Shown in pieces: positions 33,440-41,587 of a DNA stretch of 64,000 bases. The position numbers and the translations under genes were made by a program. Origin of the DNA: Kaistella carnis (GTDB lineage Bacteria > Bacteroidota > Bacteroidia > Flavobacteriales > Weeksellaceae); the NCBI RefSeq assembly GCF_003860585.1, contig NZ_CP034159.1, positions 2,170,001 to 2,234,000 of the forward strand, in the 5' to 3' direction. Position 1 is the first letter of the stretch; the number at the start of each line of letters is the position of its first letter. The notes under the pieces were generated by a model, which worked only from the letters and a program-made list of their open reading frames with translations, ran no database searches and was not told the origin of the DNA.

Positions 33440-34096
33440 ATGACTGAAAAAAAAGAATTAAAATCAATATTTACGGGGTCAAAACAATATTTAGAAAAAA
33501 GTTTCTTAGAAGAATTGAACTATAAAATTTGGTCAACAAAAGGATCTAGATTTGAAGCTGATAAAAGATTGACAATAATTTCAAAAATGTCAAATATAAG
33601 TTTAGCAATTTTATCTGCATACCTAATAATTGCAGGACTTATTTCTGTGTATAACTTACATTCTAGCAGTAAATTTGACTTAATAAATTATGTCATAACA
33701 GCATTAAGTATTATTCTACTTGTACTATCTCAATATGAAAATTCACAAAATTATAATTTAAGAGCAAAAGATTTCCATAATTGCGGATTAGAACTGTCCT
33801 CACTTTACAATAAGCTTAGAGCATTCAAAACAATGAATGAAAACCCTAGCGATTATGAAAGAAGGAATTTTACAAATTTATTAGCGGAAGAATATCAAAG
33901 AATTTTATCTAAATATGAAAATCACTTATCAATTGATTATTTAAACTTTAAGATATCTCACACTGAATACTTTACGGAAGTAACTAAAAATGACAAATGC
34001 AAAGTTAAAATTAAAAATTTTTTTGTAAGATATGGTTGGTACACAGTAATTATATTAGTAACTCCTTTACTTATAATACTAATTTGCTGGATCTAA
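33440..34096 (+). CDS. SLATT domain-containing protein (orphan two-helix effector-like)
   Basis: A 218-residue protein. A helical N-terminus (LEELNYKIWSTKGSRFEADKR split in two helices) leads to two adjacent transmembrane segments (about 52-72 and 85-103). A helical stretch with SQYENSQNYNLRAKDFHNC and LLAEEYQRILSKYENH follows, then a third hydrophobic helix at the C-terminus. This order fits the SLATT family (type 5-like), proposed as pore-forming effectors in nucleotide-second-messenger conflict systems such as those with SMODS or SLOG sensors. No cyclase, sensor or reverse transcriptase gene is adjacent, so it is an orphan or a remnant. AT-richness exceeds that of its neighbours, suggesting recent transfer. 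Confidence 0.75.
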   Translation: MTEKKELKSIFTGSKQYLEKSFLEELNYKIWSTKGSRFEADKRLTIISKMSNISLAILSAYLIIAGLISVYNLHSSSKFDLINYVITALSIILLVLSQYENSQNYNLRAKDFHNCGLELSSLYNKLRAFKTMNENPSDYERRNFTNLLAEEYQRILSKYENHLSIDYLNFKISHTEYFTEVTKNDKCKVKIKNFFVRYGWYTVIILVTPLLIILICWI

Positions 34097-34234
34097 AAAA
34101 ATTGAGGTAAATAATATGTGAGAAAATAAAAATTGTTAAAAAGGAAGCCAAAGTGATTTTACTAATTTTTTAAAACAAATAACCAACAAAACAATAATCT
34201 TAGCAGGCCTAAGCGGAAATCTTAGAAATTCCAT

Positions 34235-34330
34235 TCCTCAATGAAAAAAGCAGTATTCAACTGGAGTGGCGGAAAAGACTCTGCTTTAGCCCTTCAAAAA
34301 GTTCTGGAAGAATACAACGGGACTTATTAA
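34235..34330 (+). pseudogene. Truncated duplicate of the 5' end of the Dph6-like gene
   Basis: From tcctcaatg onward this copies the start of the gene at 35221. The first 22 codons encode the same residues (MKKAVFNWSGGKDSALALQK plus VL), with 6 base differences in 66, all synonymous. Then the frame diverges (EEYNGTY) and stops at 34330. It is a 29-codon remnant, not a functional gene. It marks one end of an insertion that carries the 266-residue membrane protein gene; the other end is the intact gene at 35221. Confidence 0.85.
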
Positions 34331-34382
34331 TTTAAAAAATCATCATTATAAAGTATGTCTTTCTAACCCATTAGAAAATAGT

Positions 34383-35183
34383 ATGTCCCAAAAAAACTTT
34401 ATAAGTATCAAAAAAGAAAAATTTTTAAAGAAGAGGAATTCTTTTTTGTTATTTATCATCACCATGTTTATTGTACTGGGAATAGGCGGAATAGTATTGA
34501 ACTGGAAAACAGGCATCTGTTCAATAGCTACAATCTTACTTATTTATTTGGTTCAAAGAAGAATTGCTTTAAAGTTTTATCTACTTGCCATACTATTGAT
34601 TATTTTAATTTCTGCTTCAACTTATTTCTTTGATGTTGACTTCATTGAAACGCTACTGACTACGGTATTTTTATCATCTCTATTTTTCGTAAAGTCACTG
34701 CTTCAAAAACAGAAAGATAGAGACCCATTTGAAATATTCTACCTCGACGAAAAAAGCCTTACTTGTTTGGCAATTAAACAACACGAATACAAAGGATATG
34801 TTTTAGATCCAAAAAGCTATCTGAAAAAATATCCTACAAAAAATATTAATTCATTCACAATAAAAGGAAAAAATCTTTTACTAAGTGTTGGCGATGAGAT
34901 CGTTCGTCCTAAAGAATTAACTGCGGAGAATATAAAAGAGATTGCACTTTTTGTGGAAACTAATTTACCCCATTTGTTAAATAATGAGAATGGATATAAT
35001 AAAAATGTAGAGTCCGAAAATAAACTATATTTATTTCGTATTTTAATCTTTTCGCCGGTTTTAATATTATCCTTCTGTATTTTCTATTTTGCAGACAATG
35101 GTAAAAATCAGTCGCTCACGCTGTTATTAATATCATTAATGATCATATTGCCTATCATTATTTACAAGGTAATCAAACGATAA
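34383..35183 (+). CDS. Multi-spanning membrane protein, unknown function (insert cargo)
   Basis: A 266-residue protein. Four N-terminal transmembrane helices (about 20-40, 43-58, 63-83, 88-107) are followed by a soluble region of about 105 residues (DPFEIFYLDEKSLTC..., ending NLPHLL) and two more helices (218-238, 246-264). The soluble region has alternating strand-like segments, and no catalytic motif is apparent. It is the only gene between the two copies of the Dph6-like 5' end and is AT-rich like the SLATT-like gene beside it. I do not recognise the family. Its position suggests acquired cargo. Confidence 0.7.
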   Translation: MSQKNFISIKKEKFLKKRNSFLLFIITMFIVLGIGGIVLNWKTGICSIATILLIYLVQRRIALKFYLLAILLIILISASTYFFDVDFIETLLTTVFLSSLFFVKSLLQKQKDRDPFEIFYLDEKSLTCLAIKQHEYKGYVLDPKSYLKKYPTKNINSFTIKGKNLLLSVGDEIVRPKELTAENIKEIALFVETNLPHLLNNENGYNKNVESENKLYLFRILIFSPVLILSFCIFYFADNGKNQSLTLLLISLMIILPIIIYKVIKR

Positions 35184-35220
35184 CACATAATATAAATTTA
35201 ATAATAGTCTAATATCCTCA

Positions 35221-35913
35221 ATGAAAAAAGCAGTATTTAACTGGAGCGGCGGAAAAGATTCTGCCTTAGCGCTTCAAAAAGTTTTGGCAGAAAAAGAATT
35301 TGAAGTCATTGCACTTTTGACCAACATGAGAGAAGAAACCTCCAAATCTTCGATGCATGCTATTCCGTTGGAAATATTGGAAAGACAGGCAGAAAGTATC
35401 GGCATTCCGCTTTTTGCAGTCACCTCTTCTACCGCTTTGAAAAATTACGATCAGAAAATGAGCGAAGCAGTTCATCATTTTAAAGAACTTGGGGTGCAGC
35501 ATTTTATCTTTGGTGATATCTTTTTATCAGACGTAAAAGCGTACCGGGAAAGCAAACTTCATCCTTTGGGAATTGAAGTTGTAGAACCGCTTTGGGAGAA
35601 AACATCACAAGAAGTTATTGATGATTTTTTAAAGTCAGGAATCAAATCAAAAATCATTGTTACGCAAGCCGATCTATTAGATGAAACTTATATTGGAAAA
35701 GATTTAGACCAAAATTTGATCAACTCATTTCCGGAGAATATCGATGTTTGCGGAGAAAATGGGGAGTATCATACATTATCTTACGCCGGCGGTTTATTCA
35801 AAAAGGAAGTTGAGTTTTCAATTTCGGAAACCATTAAAACTGCCTTTGATTTTACTTTAGATACTGGAGAAAAAAAGACTTTTGAATATTGGCAGGCAGA
35901 AATAGTTCCGTAA
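35221..35913 (+). CDS. Dph6-like PP-loop ATPase (diphthine-ammonia ligase family)
   Basis: A 230-residue N-type ATP pyrophosphatase. The PP-loop SGGKDSALALQK is at the N-terminus; FGDIFLSDVKAYRESK and DVCGENGEYHTL are the family motifs also seen in eukaryotic/archaeal Dph6, which amidates diphthine on elongation factor 2. Bacteria lack diphthamide, so the substrate here is unknown. The 5' end has a diverged partial duplicate at 34241, so this copy may have received its first ~22 codons or the whole reading frame by recombination. A strong bidirectional terminator follows. Confidence 0.88.
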   Translation: MKKAVFNWSGGKDSALALQKVLAEKEFEVIALLTNMREETSKSSMHAIPLEILERQAESIGIPLFAVTSSTALKNYDQKMSEAVHHFKELGVQHFIFGDIFLSDVKAYRESKLHPLGIEVVEPLWEKTSQEVIDDFLKSGIKSKIIVTQADLLDETYIGKDLDQNLINSFPENIDVCGENGEYHTLSYAGGLFKKEVEFSISETIKTAFDFTLDTGEKKTFEYWQAEIVP

Positions 35914-35919
35914 AAAAAT

Positions 35920-35951
35920 AAGAGGCAGTGTATGAAACTGCCTCTTTTATT
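35920..35951. terminator. Bidirectional terminator after the Dph6-like gene
   Basis: Perfect 10-bp stem aagaggcagt (35920-35929) / actgcctctt (35937-35946), 7-base loop, A run before and T run after. It is shared with the convergent TPR gene. Confidence 0.93.
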
Positions 35952-35960
35952 ATTTTATTT

Positions 35961-37262
35961 TTAAAATACATTTTCCCATTCTGTCTTAAATTTATCGGTA
36001 TAGAAATAATGAGATTTTTCTAAAGTTTTTAAGAGTTTTTTGTCAGCTTTATATTCTGTTTTAGCTGCAATTTCTTTTTTAATTTCTTCGGATCTTTTAT
36101 CATTTCCGGTCAGTTTATATAACACGGTCAGGCCAACCAAAGTATCAATTTCGTTATTTTCAAGAGCATACGCTTTTTCAAAATTTTCAAGCGATTTTTT
36201 CTGATCATTCATATCGAATAGCGCAAAAGCATAATTGCTGTAGGCGGACGGATTTTGAACGTTTTTTGTGAGGAAGATCTCAAAATTTCTTCGCGCATTT
36301 TCGTAATCATTCATCTTGAGATAAACATTTGCCAATTCCGCGTACACCTCATTTGCACCTGTTCCTAAAGCTAGAGCTTTCAGATAATCTTTTCGGGAAT
36401 TATCAAATTGCTTTAAATCCTGAAAAACACTGGCGCGGTGAATATAACTCTGCGCTAACTCCGGATCGATCTTAATTAGCTTATTAAAATCGGTCAACGC
36501 TTTGTCGGACTGCCCCAATTCTTGCAGAAAAAGTCCACGATTGTTGAGATAGGATTTCCCATCTGGAGATAATTTTAGGGCTTCATCTAAAAGTTCAACT
36601 CCACGTTTGGTATCATTCTGCCGCTGAAAGGCAAGTGACGTGTAAAAATAGACTTCACCCAAAAATCTTTTATCCTTAAAATCTACACCTTTCTTCTTTT
36701 CGGTCAAAAATGTGTTAAACACAGAAATCATTTCTGAATCTTTCCGCATTTCATTTAGAAGCTTTAGATAATTGTTATAATATCTTGCATTTCCTTTGTC
36801 ATATTTTAGCATCTCGCGAAAATCCAGCAAGGCTTTTTCAGGTTGAAAATCAAAATAGTAGGAGCTGCCACGCATGTCTAATAAAGATGCGTCGGTGGGA
36901 GAAATAGCCAAACCTTCTGTGGCGGTTTTAATGACTTCTTTCGTTCGGGCCATTTTAATTAGAATATATCCTTTCATTTCATAATAAGCTGCCTGCAGGT
37001 CACACCGCTTTAACACTTTATCAATGAGAGAAAGGGATTTGTCATAATTTTTATTTTTGTAAAGCTCCCAAACTCTCTCGTACTCTTCGCTACACGAAAA
37101 TTGTGGTTCAGCTGATGATTTATATGCAGAGCTGCCAGGTTTTGGCGGAGGCGGTATATATTGTGGAATTTTTTCTAAAGCAGCTGTTGAATCTTTTTGT
37201 CCCTTTATTTGGAACATCATCGTGAAAAGAAAGACGAAGAGTAAGGTAAATGTTTTTTTCAT
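35961..37262 (-). CDS. Exported tetratricopeptide repeat protein
   Basis: A 433-residue protein with a signal peptide ending near FQIKGQ, a Pro-rich spacer (IPPPPKPGS) and then at least eight TPR-type helix pairs. Examples are AAYYEMKGYILIKMARTKEV, KSYLNNRGLFLQELGQSD, AQSYIHRASVFQDLKQFD and YENARRNFEIFLTK. It is likely a periplasmic or surface-facing scaffold for protein contacts. There is no enzymatic motif and no obvious operon partner. Confidence 0.85.
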   Translation of the reverse strand: MKKTFTLLFVFLFTMMFQIKGQKDSTAALEKIPQYIPPPPKPGSSAYKSSAEPQFSCSEEYERVWELYKNKNYDKSLSLIDKVLKRCDLQAAYYEMKGYILIKMARTKEVIKTATEGLAISPTDASLLDMRGSSYYFDFQPEKALLDFREMLKYDKGNARYYNNYLKLLNEMRKDSEMISVFNTFLTEKKKGVDFKDKRFLGEVYFYTSLAFQRQNDTKRGVELLDEALKLSPDGKSYLNNRGLFLQELGQSDKALTDFNKLIKIDPELAQSYIHRASVFQDLKQFDNSRKDYLKALALGTGANEVYAELANVYLKMNDYENARRNFEIFLTKNVQNPSAYSNYAFALFDMNDQKKSLENFEKAYALENNEIDTLVGLTVLYKLTGNDKRSEEIKKEIAAKTEYKADKKLLKTLEKSHYFYTDKFKTEWENVF

Positions 37263-37630
37263 AGTTTTTTATTAGGTGTTATTTCTGAGTTGATGCCGTC
37301 CATTTGCGCTGCAGTTACATACAATGATAAGAATCTTCAGTCGAACTATTTGGAACAACTTTTTAAAAGGCTTTTCATTTTAAAAATTGGTTAGTTATTC
37401 AATAATCAATTAAAAATACTATTTTTATATGAGTTAGAATTGGAATTATCAAGAAATACAGCCTTAAATTCGAGTAACCTCAATTTACTTTTTTTTAATT
37501 CTATCGAAAGACTGCGGATTGACTGAATTTTCGAAATTTTCAAACGTTATTAATTTTTTAATTTAGTTCTATTAAAAAAGACCATTTTTTAAGGCTAAAC
37601 ACTTTTCTTGAAATCCCTTATTCTTTAAAA
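37263..37630. other. 368-base spacer between divergent genes
   Basis: AT-rich spacer carrying the promoters of the TPR gene (minus) and the DUF4256 gene (plus). I see no exact TAnnTTTG box in the right place, no tRNA, no strong hairpin and no credible open frame. Confidence 0.6.
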
Positions 37631-38191
37631 ATGAAAAATACAAAACTATCCAAAAAAAGAGCGGAAGAACTTCTTGCTATTTTAGAGAAACGTTTTCTAA
37701 ATAATATGAACCGTCATGCTGATTTAAAGTGGGAAGATGTTCAAAAAAAATTAAAAGAAAATCCCAATAAAATTTGGTCACTCAACGAAATGGAGGGATC
37801 CGAGGGCGAACCTGATGTGATTGGTTACGATGAGAAAACAAAAGAATTCATCTTCTGTGATTGTGCGGCAGAAAGTCCGAAACCCCGTCGCAGTGTCTGT
37901 TATGATCATGAAGCCCTGGAATCCAGAAAAGCAAACAAACCGAAAGACAGCGCAGTTTCCCTCGCTGAAAAAATGGGAATAAAATTGTTCGACGAAAATG
38001 AATATCGGGAACTTCAAAAACTGGGAAGTTTTGACACCAAAACATCGAGTTGGCTTTTAACTCCGCCGGAAATAAGAAAATTGGGTGGTGCTATCTTCGG
38101 GGACTGTCGTTTCAATCACGTTTTCGTCTACCACAACGGAGCGGAATCTTATTATGCCGGAAGAGGTTTTCGTGGAATATTGAAAGTTTAG
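37631..38191 (+). CDS. DUF4256 domain-containing protein
   Basis: A 186-residue soluble protein covering the full DUF4256 family. Recognisable segments are WSLNEMEGSEGEPDVIGYD, FCDCAAESPKPRRSVCYD and TPPEIRKLGGAIFGDCR, ending YYAGRGFRGIL. Function unknown. It is a single gene convergent with the cardiolipin synthase gene 46 bases away, with no hairpin seen between. Confidence 0.88.
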   Translation: MKNTKLSKKRAEELLAILEKRFLNNMNRHADLKWEDVQKKLKENPNKIWSLNEMEGSEGEPDVIGYDEKTKEFIFCDCAAESPKPRRSVCYDHEALESRKANKPKDSAVSLAEKMGIKLFDENEYRELQKLGSFDTKTSSWLLTPPEIRKLGGAIFGDCRFNHVFVYHNGAESYYAGRGFRGILKV

Positions 38192-38237
38192 AAAAGTATT
38201 ATTTTATTGTTTTCTTTTTTAAAAATTGAAACAACAT

Positions 38238-39683
38238 TTACAACATCGGAGAAATCAGCCGTACAATTTTTTCGATTAACTGAATGTATTTCGGACGGTT
38301 AAGCCAGGATTGAATATCGATCTTTTCCGAATGTAAGAGGTCATTTTCAAAGTTTAAGGCGAGTTCTTCAGCCAGTTGATCATCATAAACGACAGCGTTC
38401 ACTTCAAAATTCAAATCGAAACTGCGATAATCTAAATTGGCAGTTCCTACAATTGCCAAGGCGCGGTCTGCCACCATTGTTTTGGCGTGTAGAAATCCTT
38501 TTTTATAGAGATAAATCTGCACACCAGCTTTTAAAAGTTGCGTGTAATACGATTTTGCCGCCGCATTCACTAAATAAGAATCGGAAATCCCCGGAACCAA
38601 AAGTTTAACCTCAACACCGGAGAGCGCCGCCATTTTTATAGAATCGATGATGGTTTCACCCGGAATAAAATAGGGAGACGTCAGGAAAATTTCTTTTTTC
38701 GCAGACTGTATGGCTTTGATGATGGCGTAATAAATACTGGGTCTGTCGGAATCGGGACCGCTGGAAACGATTTGAATATTCTGAGTTTCACCATCAAGTT
38801 CACCTATTTTTGGAAAATACTGATCGGTGATTTTTAGCTTTTTACCTGCACAGTAATTCCAGTCTCCGATAAAAATGTGCTGCAGAATAGCCGTAGAATC
38901 GCCTTCGATCTTTAAATGAGTATCGCGCCAATACAGTTTATTACCAGTGGCAGCATTGCTGTATTTATCGCTGATATTGATGCCACCCACAAATGAAATT
39001 CGCCCGTCAATCACGATAATTTTCCGGTGGTTCCGATAATTGAGACGACTGGCCAGTTTAATGAACTTGATCTTATAGAAAGGGAAAGCTTTAACGCCAT
39101 TATTCCGCAGACGCTTCACCAAAGACTTACGAATGGAAGCACTGCCGAAATCATCATAAATAAAGCGAACCTCAATTCCTTCTTTGGCTTTCTCAATCAT
39201 TATCTCTTCGATAGCGCGCCCAATTTCATCATCTTCATAAATGTAATATTCGATGTGAATATGATGTGTCGCATTTCGTAAGGCCTCTAAAACTGCAGGG
39301 AATTTTTCTTCGCCGTTAATCAGTAATTCTGCTTTATTATTGGTAGTTAAGGGACTTCTGTCGGTTTGGTAAATCATGTTCGTCAAACCTACGAACGCAT
39401 TCTCCTTCGTAGCCTCCAGGTTTTTACGATTATACAGATCCAGCTTTTCCAGGACCAACTCTTCCTGGTGGTGATCTTCAATTATTTTTTTGCTGTAGAG
39501 TTTATTTTTGCGATAATTGATACCGAAGGAAAAATAAATAAAGATCCCAACGAAAGGTAGAAATACAACCAAGAGCAAATAAGCCAGCGTTTTCGTTACC
39601 GTTTGGGTGTCATAAATGATCCGCACCATTACTGCAATGATGAGGATTACATAAAGAATCTCCGCGAGTAGAATCCAGGTCAT
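38238..39683 (-). CDS. cls: Cardiolipin synthase, phospholipase D type
   Basis: A 481-residue inner-membrane enzyme that condenses two phosphatidylglycerols to cardiolipin. Two N-terminal transmembrane helices (about 3-20 and 32-52) precede two phospholipase D domains with complete HKD motifs: NHRKIIVIDGRISFVGG and HAKTMVADRALAIVGTANLD. The length is normal for ClsA-type enzymes. It begins 10 bases after the LytTR regulator stop, so it is probably the last gene of the signalling operon, linking it to membrane lipid composition. Confidence 0.93.
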   Translation of the reverse strand: MTWILLAEILYVILIIAVMVRIIYDTQTVTKTLAYLLLVVFLPFVGIFIYFSFGINYRKNKLYSKKIIEDHHQEELVLEKLDLYNRKNLEATKENAFVGLTNMIYQTDRSPLTTNNKAELLINGEEKFPAVLEALRNATHHIHIEYYIYEDDEIGRAIEEIMIEKAKEGIEVRFIYDDFGSASIRKSLVKRLRNNGVKAFPFYKIKFIKLASRLNYRNHRKIIVIDGRISFVGGINISDKYSNAATGNKLYWRDTHLKIEGDSTAILQHIFIGDWNYCAGKKLKITDQYFPKIGELDGETQNIQIVSSGPDSDRPSIYYAIIKAIQSAKKEIFLTSPYFIPGETIIDSIKMAALSGVEVKLLVPGISDSYLVNAAAKSYYTQLLKAGVQIYLYKKGFLHAKTMVADRALAIVGTANLDYRSFDLNFEVNAVVYDDQLAEELALNFENDLLHSEKIDIQSWLNRPKYIQLIEKIVRLISPML

Positions 39684-39693
39684 AAGAATATAT

Positions 39694-40437
39694 TTAGGTA
39701 GATAACCAGTCTTTGAAATCTTTCAGACGATCTCGACTTACCGTAATTTCTTCTTCCGGCGAAACCTCCATTTCGACTTTATAATAGGGAGAAGTATGAA
39801 TGTTTTTAATAAAATTGGAATTAATGATAAACTGTCGGTTGACGCGGAAAAAATTTTTATGATCGAGTACTTCCTGCAATTCATCTAGAGTAAAATCGGT
39901 CGGATAATGACGTTCTTTTGTCTGAAGATACACGATCTTATTTTCACTGTAAAAATACAGGACCTCATCGGTTTGAATAATTTTTAAATTATAGCCTATT
40001 TTTACTAAAATCCGCGATAATTTTTGCTTTTCTTCCTTAATTAAAGATTTGATTTCCAAATTGTTATAGGACGCATCAGCGGGTAAGAAACTTTTGTATT
40101 TTGTGATTGCTTTTTCCAGATCTTCTTCCATTATTGGTTTAAGCAGATAATCGATAGAGTTGAGTTTAAAAGCCTTCAAAGTATATTGATCAAAGGCAGT
40201 GGTATAAATCATAAAACTCCTGGTCGGGATTTTTTCAAAAATATCAAATGACAAACCGTCGCCTAAGACAATATCAGAAAAAATCAAATCAGGATGTGGA
40301 TTATTCTGAAACCACTCAAGTCCTTCTTCTACGGAATGAATCGTTGCAACTAATTCTAAATCAGGGAACAGACCAATTAAACGCTCCAGTTTTCGGGCCG
40401 CAGGTTTTTCGTCTTCGATGATGAGGGTTTTAATCAT
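39694..40437 (-). CDS. LytTR family response regulator
   Basis: A 247-residue cytoplasmic transcription factor. The receiver domain has the acidic pair IIEDEKPA, the phosphoacceptor Asp in DLIFSDIVLGDG and the signature Lys in DYLLKPI. The C-terminal LytTR DNA-binding domain contains VLYFYSENKIVYLQT and FFRVNRQFIINSNFI. It is the partner of the LytS-type kinase four genes upstream in the same operon; three small membrane-protein genes lie between them. Target genes are unknown, though such regulators commonly control their own operon. Confidence 0.93.
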   Translation of the reverse strand: MIKTLIIEDEKPAARKLERLIGLFPDLELVATIHSVEEGLEWFQNNPHPDLIFSDIVLGDGLSFDIFEKIPTRSFMIYTTAFDQYTLKAFKLNSIDYLLKPIMEEDLEKAITKYKSFLPADASYNNLEIKSLIKEEKQKLSRILVKIGYNLKIIQTDEVLYFYSENKIVYLQTKERHYPTDFTLDELQEVLDHKNFFRVNRQFIINSNFIKNIHTSPYYKVEMEVSPEEEITVSRDRLKDFKDWLST

Positions 40438-40446
40438 GTTCTAAAA

Positions 40447-41007
40447 TTAATAAATAAAAGGAATAAGTCTCTTTGTTTTCTTCCTATAATCGGAGTAATC
40501 TTGACCAAACTGATCTGTTAAAACCAGTTCTTCAATTTTAATGCGGTAAAGGAACATTAGAAATACAGGAAGGAAAACCATGACAGCCGAAATGTAATTG
40601 TTTAAAACAATGGCCAATCCCAGAAAGGTGAGCAACGAAAAAGCATAAGAAGGATGCCGCACATATTTATAAAATCCGTCGGTTTTTAATTGGTGATCCT
40701 TTTTAATGGTCACATCTACGGTGAAATATTTTCCCAGATTATTAATAACGATCAACCTTAAAATAACACCTAAGAAAAGAAACACCAAGCCAAACAGTTG
40801 AATTATTTGACTGTGATAAAAAGGAAAAAACGTGGATTTAGCAATAAAAATTCCGAAAAATATGCTGAAACCGATAACCAGCCAAAGTCTGGAAAGCGAC
40901 TTCTTATCTTTGCCTTTCGCATCGGTACTTCCAGATCTCATTTTTAAGAGAAGATAAATTTCTGAAATTCCCCAGAGAACCATGATTAAATTGGTGGCGG
41001 TATTCAT
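40447..41007 (-). CDS. Isoprenylcysteine carboxyl methyltransferase-like membrane protein
   Basis: A 186-residue protein with about five transmembrane helices and the C-terminal ICMT/PEMT signature YVRHPSYAFSLLTFLGL (Arg-His-Pro-x-Tyr). This is followed by RIKIEELVLTDQFGQDYSDY with the conserved Glu and late Tyr. Bacterial members methylate unknown substrates, possibly lipids or quinones. It lies between 2TM-domain genes and the LytTR regulator gene with 1- and 9-base spacings, so it belongs to the operon. Confidence 0.83.
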   Translation of the reverse strand: MNTATNLIMVLWGISEIYLLLKMRSGSTDAKGKDKKSLSRLWLVIGFSIFFGIFIAKSTFFPFYHSQIIQLFGLVFLFLGVILRLIVINNLGKYFTVDVTIKKDHQLKTDGFYKYVRHPSYAFSLLTFLGLAIVLNNYISAVMVFLPVFLMFLYRIKIEELVLTDQFGQDYSDYRKKTKRLIPFIY

Positions 41008-41008
41008 A

Positions 41009-41299
41009 TTATTTATTTTTATCCATTAACTCCCGGATTTTTCGCTCTTCCCAATCTTTTCCCATAATCATATTCGGTAGAAAAATGCTCATACCATGAC
41101 CCAAAAGTCCGACACCCCAAAAGATAGCCGTCCAGTAATTATCCATATTCGATAGTGAAGCACCAGATTTCACATTTTGTATGACGATAAATAAGTTGAC
41201 CAAAAAGTAGACGACGGCGTGAATATAAAATCCTTTAAGTCTTTTTACCCGTTTTGCGGCTTCTAAATATTTAATATTATTTTGATTAAAATTTTCCAT
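41009..41299 (-). CDS. 2TM domain-containing protein
   Basis: A 96-residue protein consisting of one 2TM domain (PF13239-type). It has the leader AAKRVKRLKGFY, two transmembrane helices, the turn WGVGLLGHGMSIFLPN and the tail DWEERKIRELMD. The leader and tail motifs are shared with the neighbouring 93-residue protein and with the C-terminus of the histidine kinase. It probably interacts with the kinase in the inner membrane. It starts 4 bases after its sister gene. Confidence 0.88.
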   Translation of the reverse strand: MENFNQNNIKYLEAAKRVKRLKGFYIHAVVYFLVNLFIVIQNVKSGASLSNMDNYWTAIFWGVGLLGHGMSIFLPNMIMGKDWEERKIRELMDKNK

Positions 41300-41303
41300 A
41301 ACT

Positions 41304-41585
41304 TTATTTATTTAGTTCTTTATCCATCATTTTTCTTTCCCAGCTCGAATTAAGGAAGAACAGTTTCATTGCTTTTACAGCTAGAATTATCCCCCAAATC
41401 CATAATATTCCGGAGAAATTATTGAAGCTGAAAAATGTAATTTCACCTCTTAAATAATAATTTCTAAAGCTATAAATTGCTAACACGATGACAAAAACAG
41501 CCAAACTCGCATAGAATTTTTTTACTTGATCTACTCTTTCTTTTGCTAGAGAATAATCAATCTCTGACTTTGTTAAATTTTCCAT
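41304..41585 (-). CDS. 2TM domain-containing protein, second copy
   Basis: A 93-residue sister of the next gene: leader AKERVDQVKKFYASL, two transmembrane helices and tail SSWERKMMDKELN. It starts 2 bases after the kinase stop. Sequence identity with the other copy is modest, so the duplication is old. Confidence 0.86.
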   Translation of the reverse strand: MENLTKSEIDYSLAKERVDQVKKFYASLAVFVIVLAIYSFRNYYLRGEITFFSFNNFSGILWIWGIILAVKAMKLFFLNSSWERKMMDKELNK

Positions 41586-41587
41586 TT

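Noticed and set aside
34241..34330. 29-residue peptide gene
   Set aside because: It matches the first 22 codons of the Dph6-like gene and then ends; it is a duplication remnant, although a leader-peptide role cannot be excluded.
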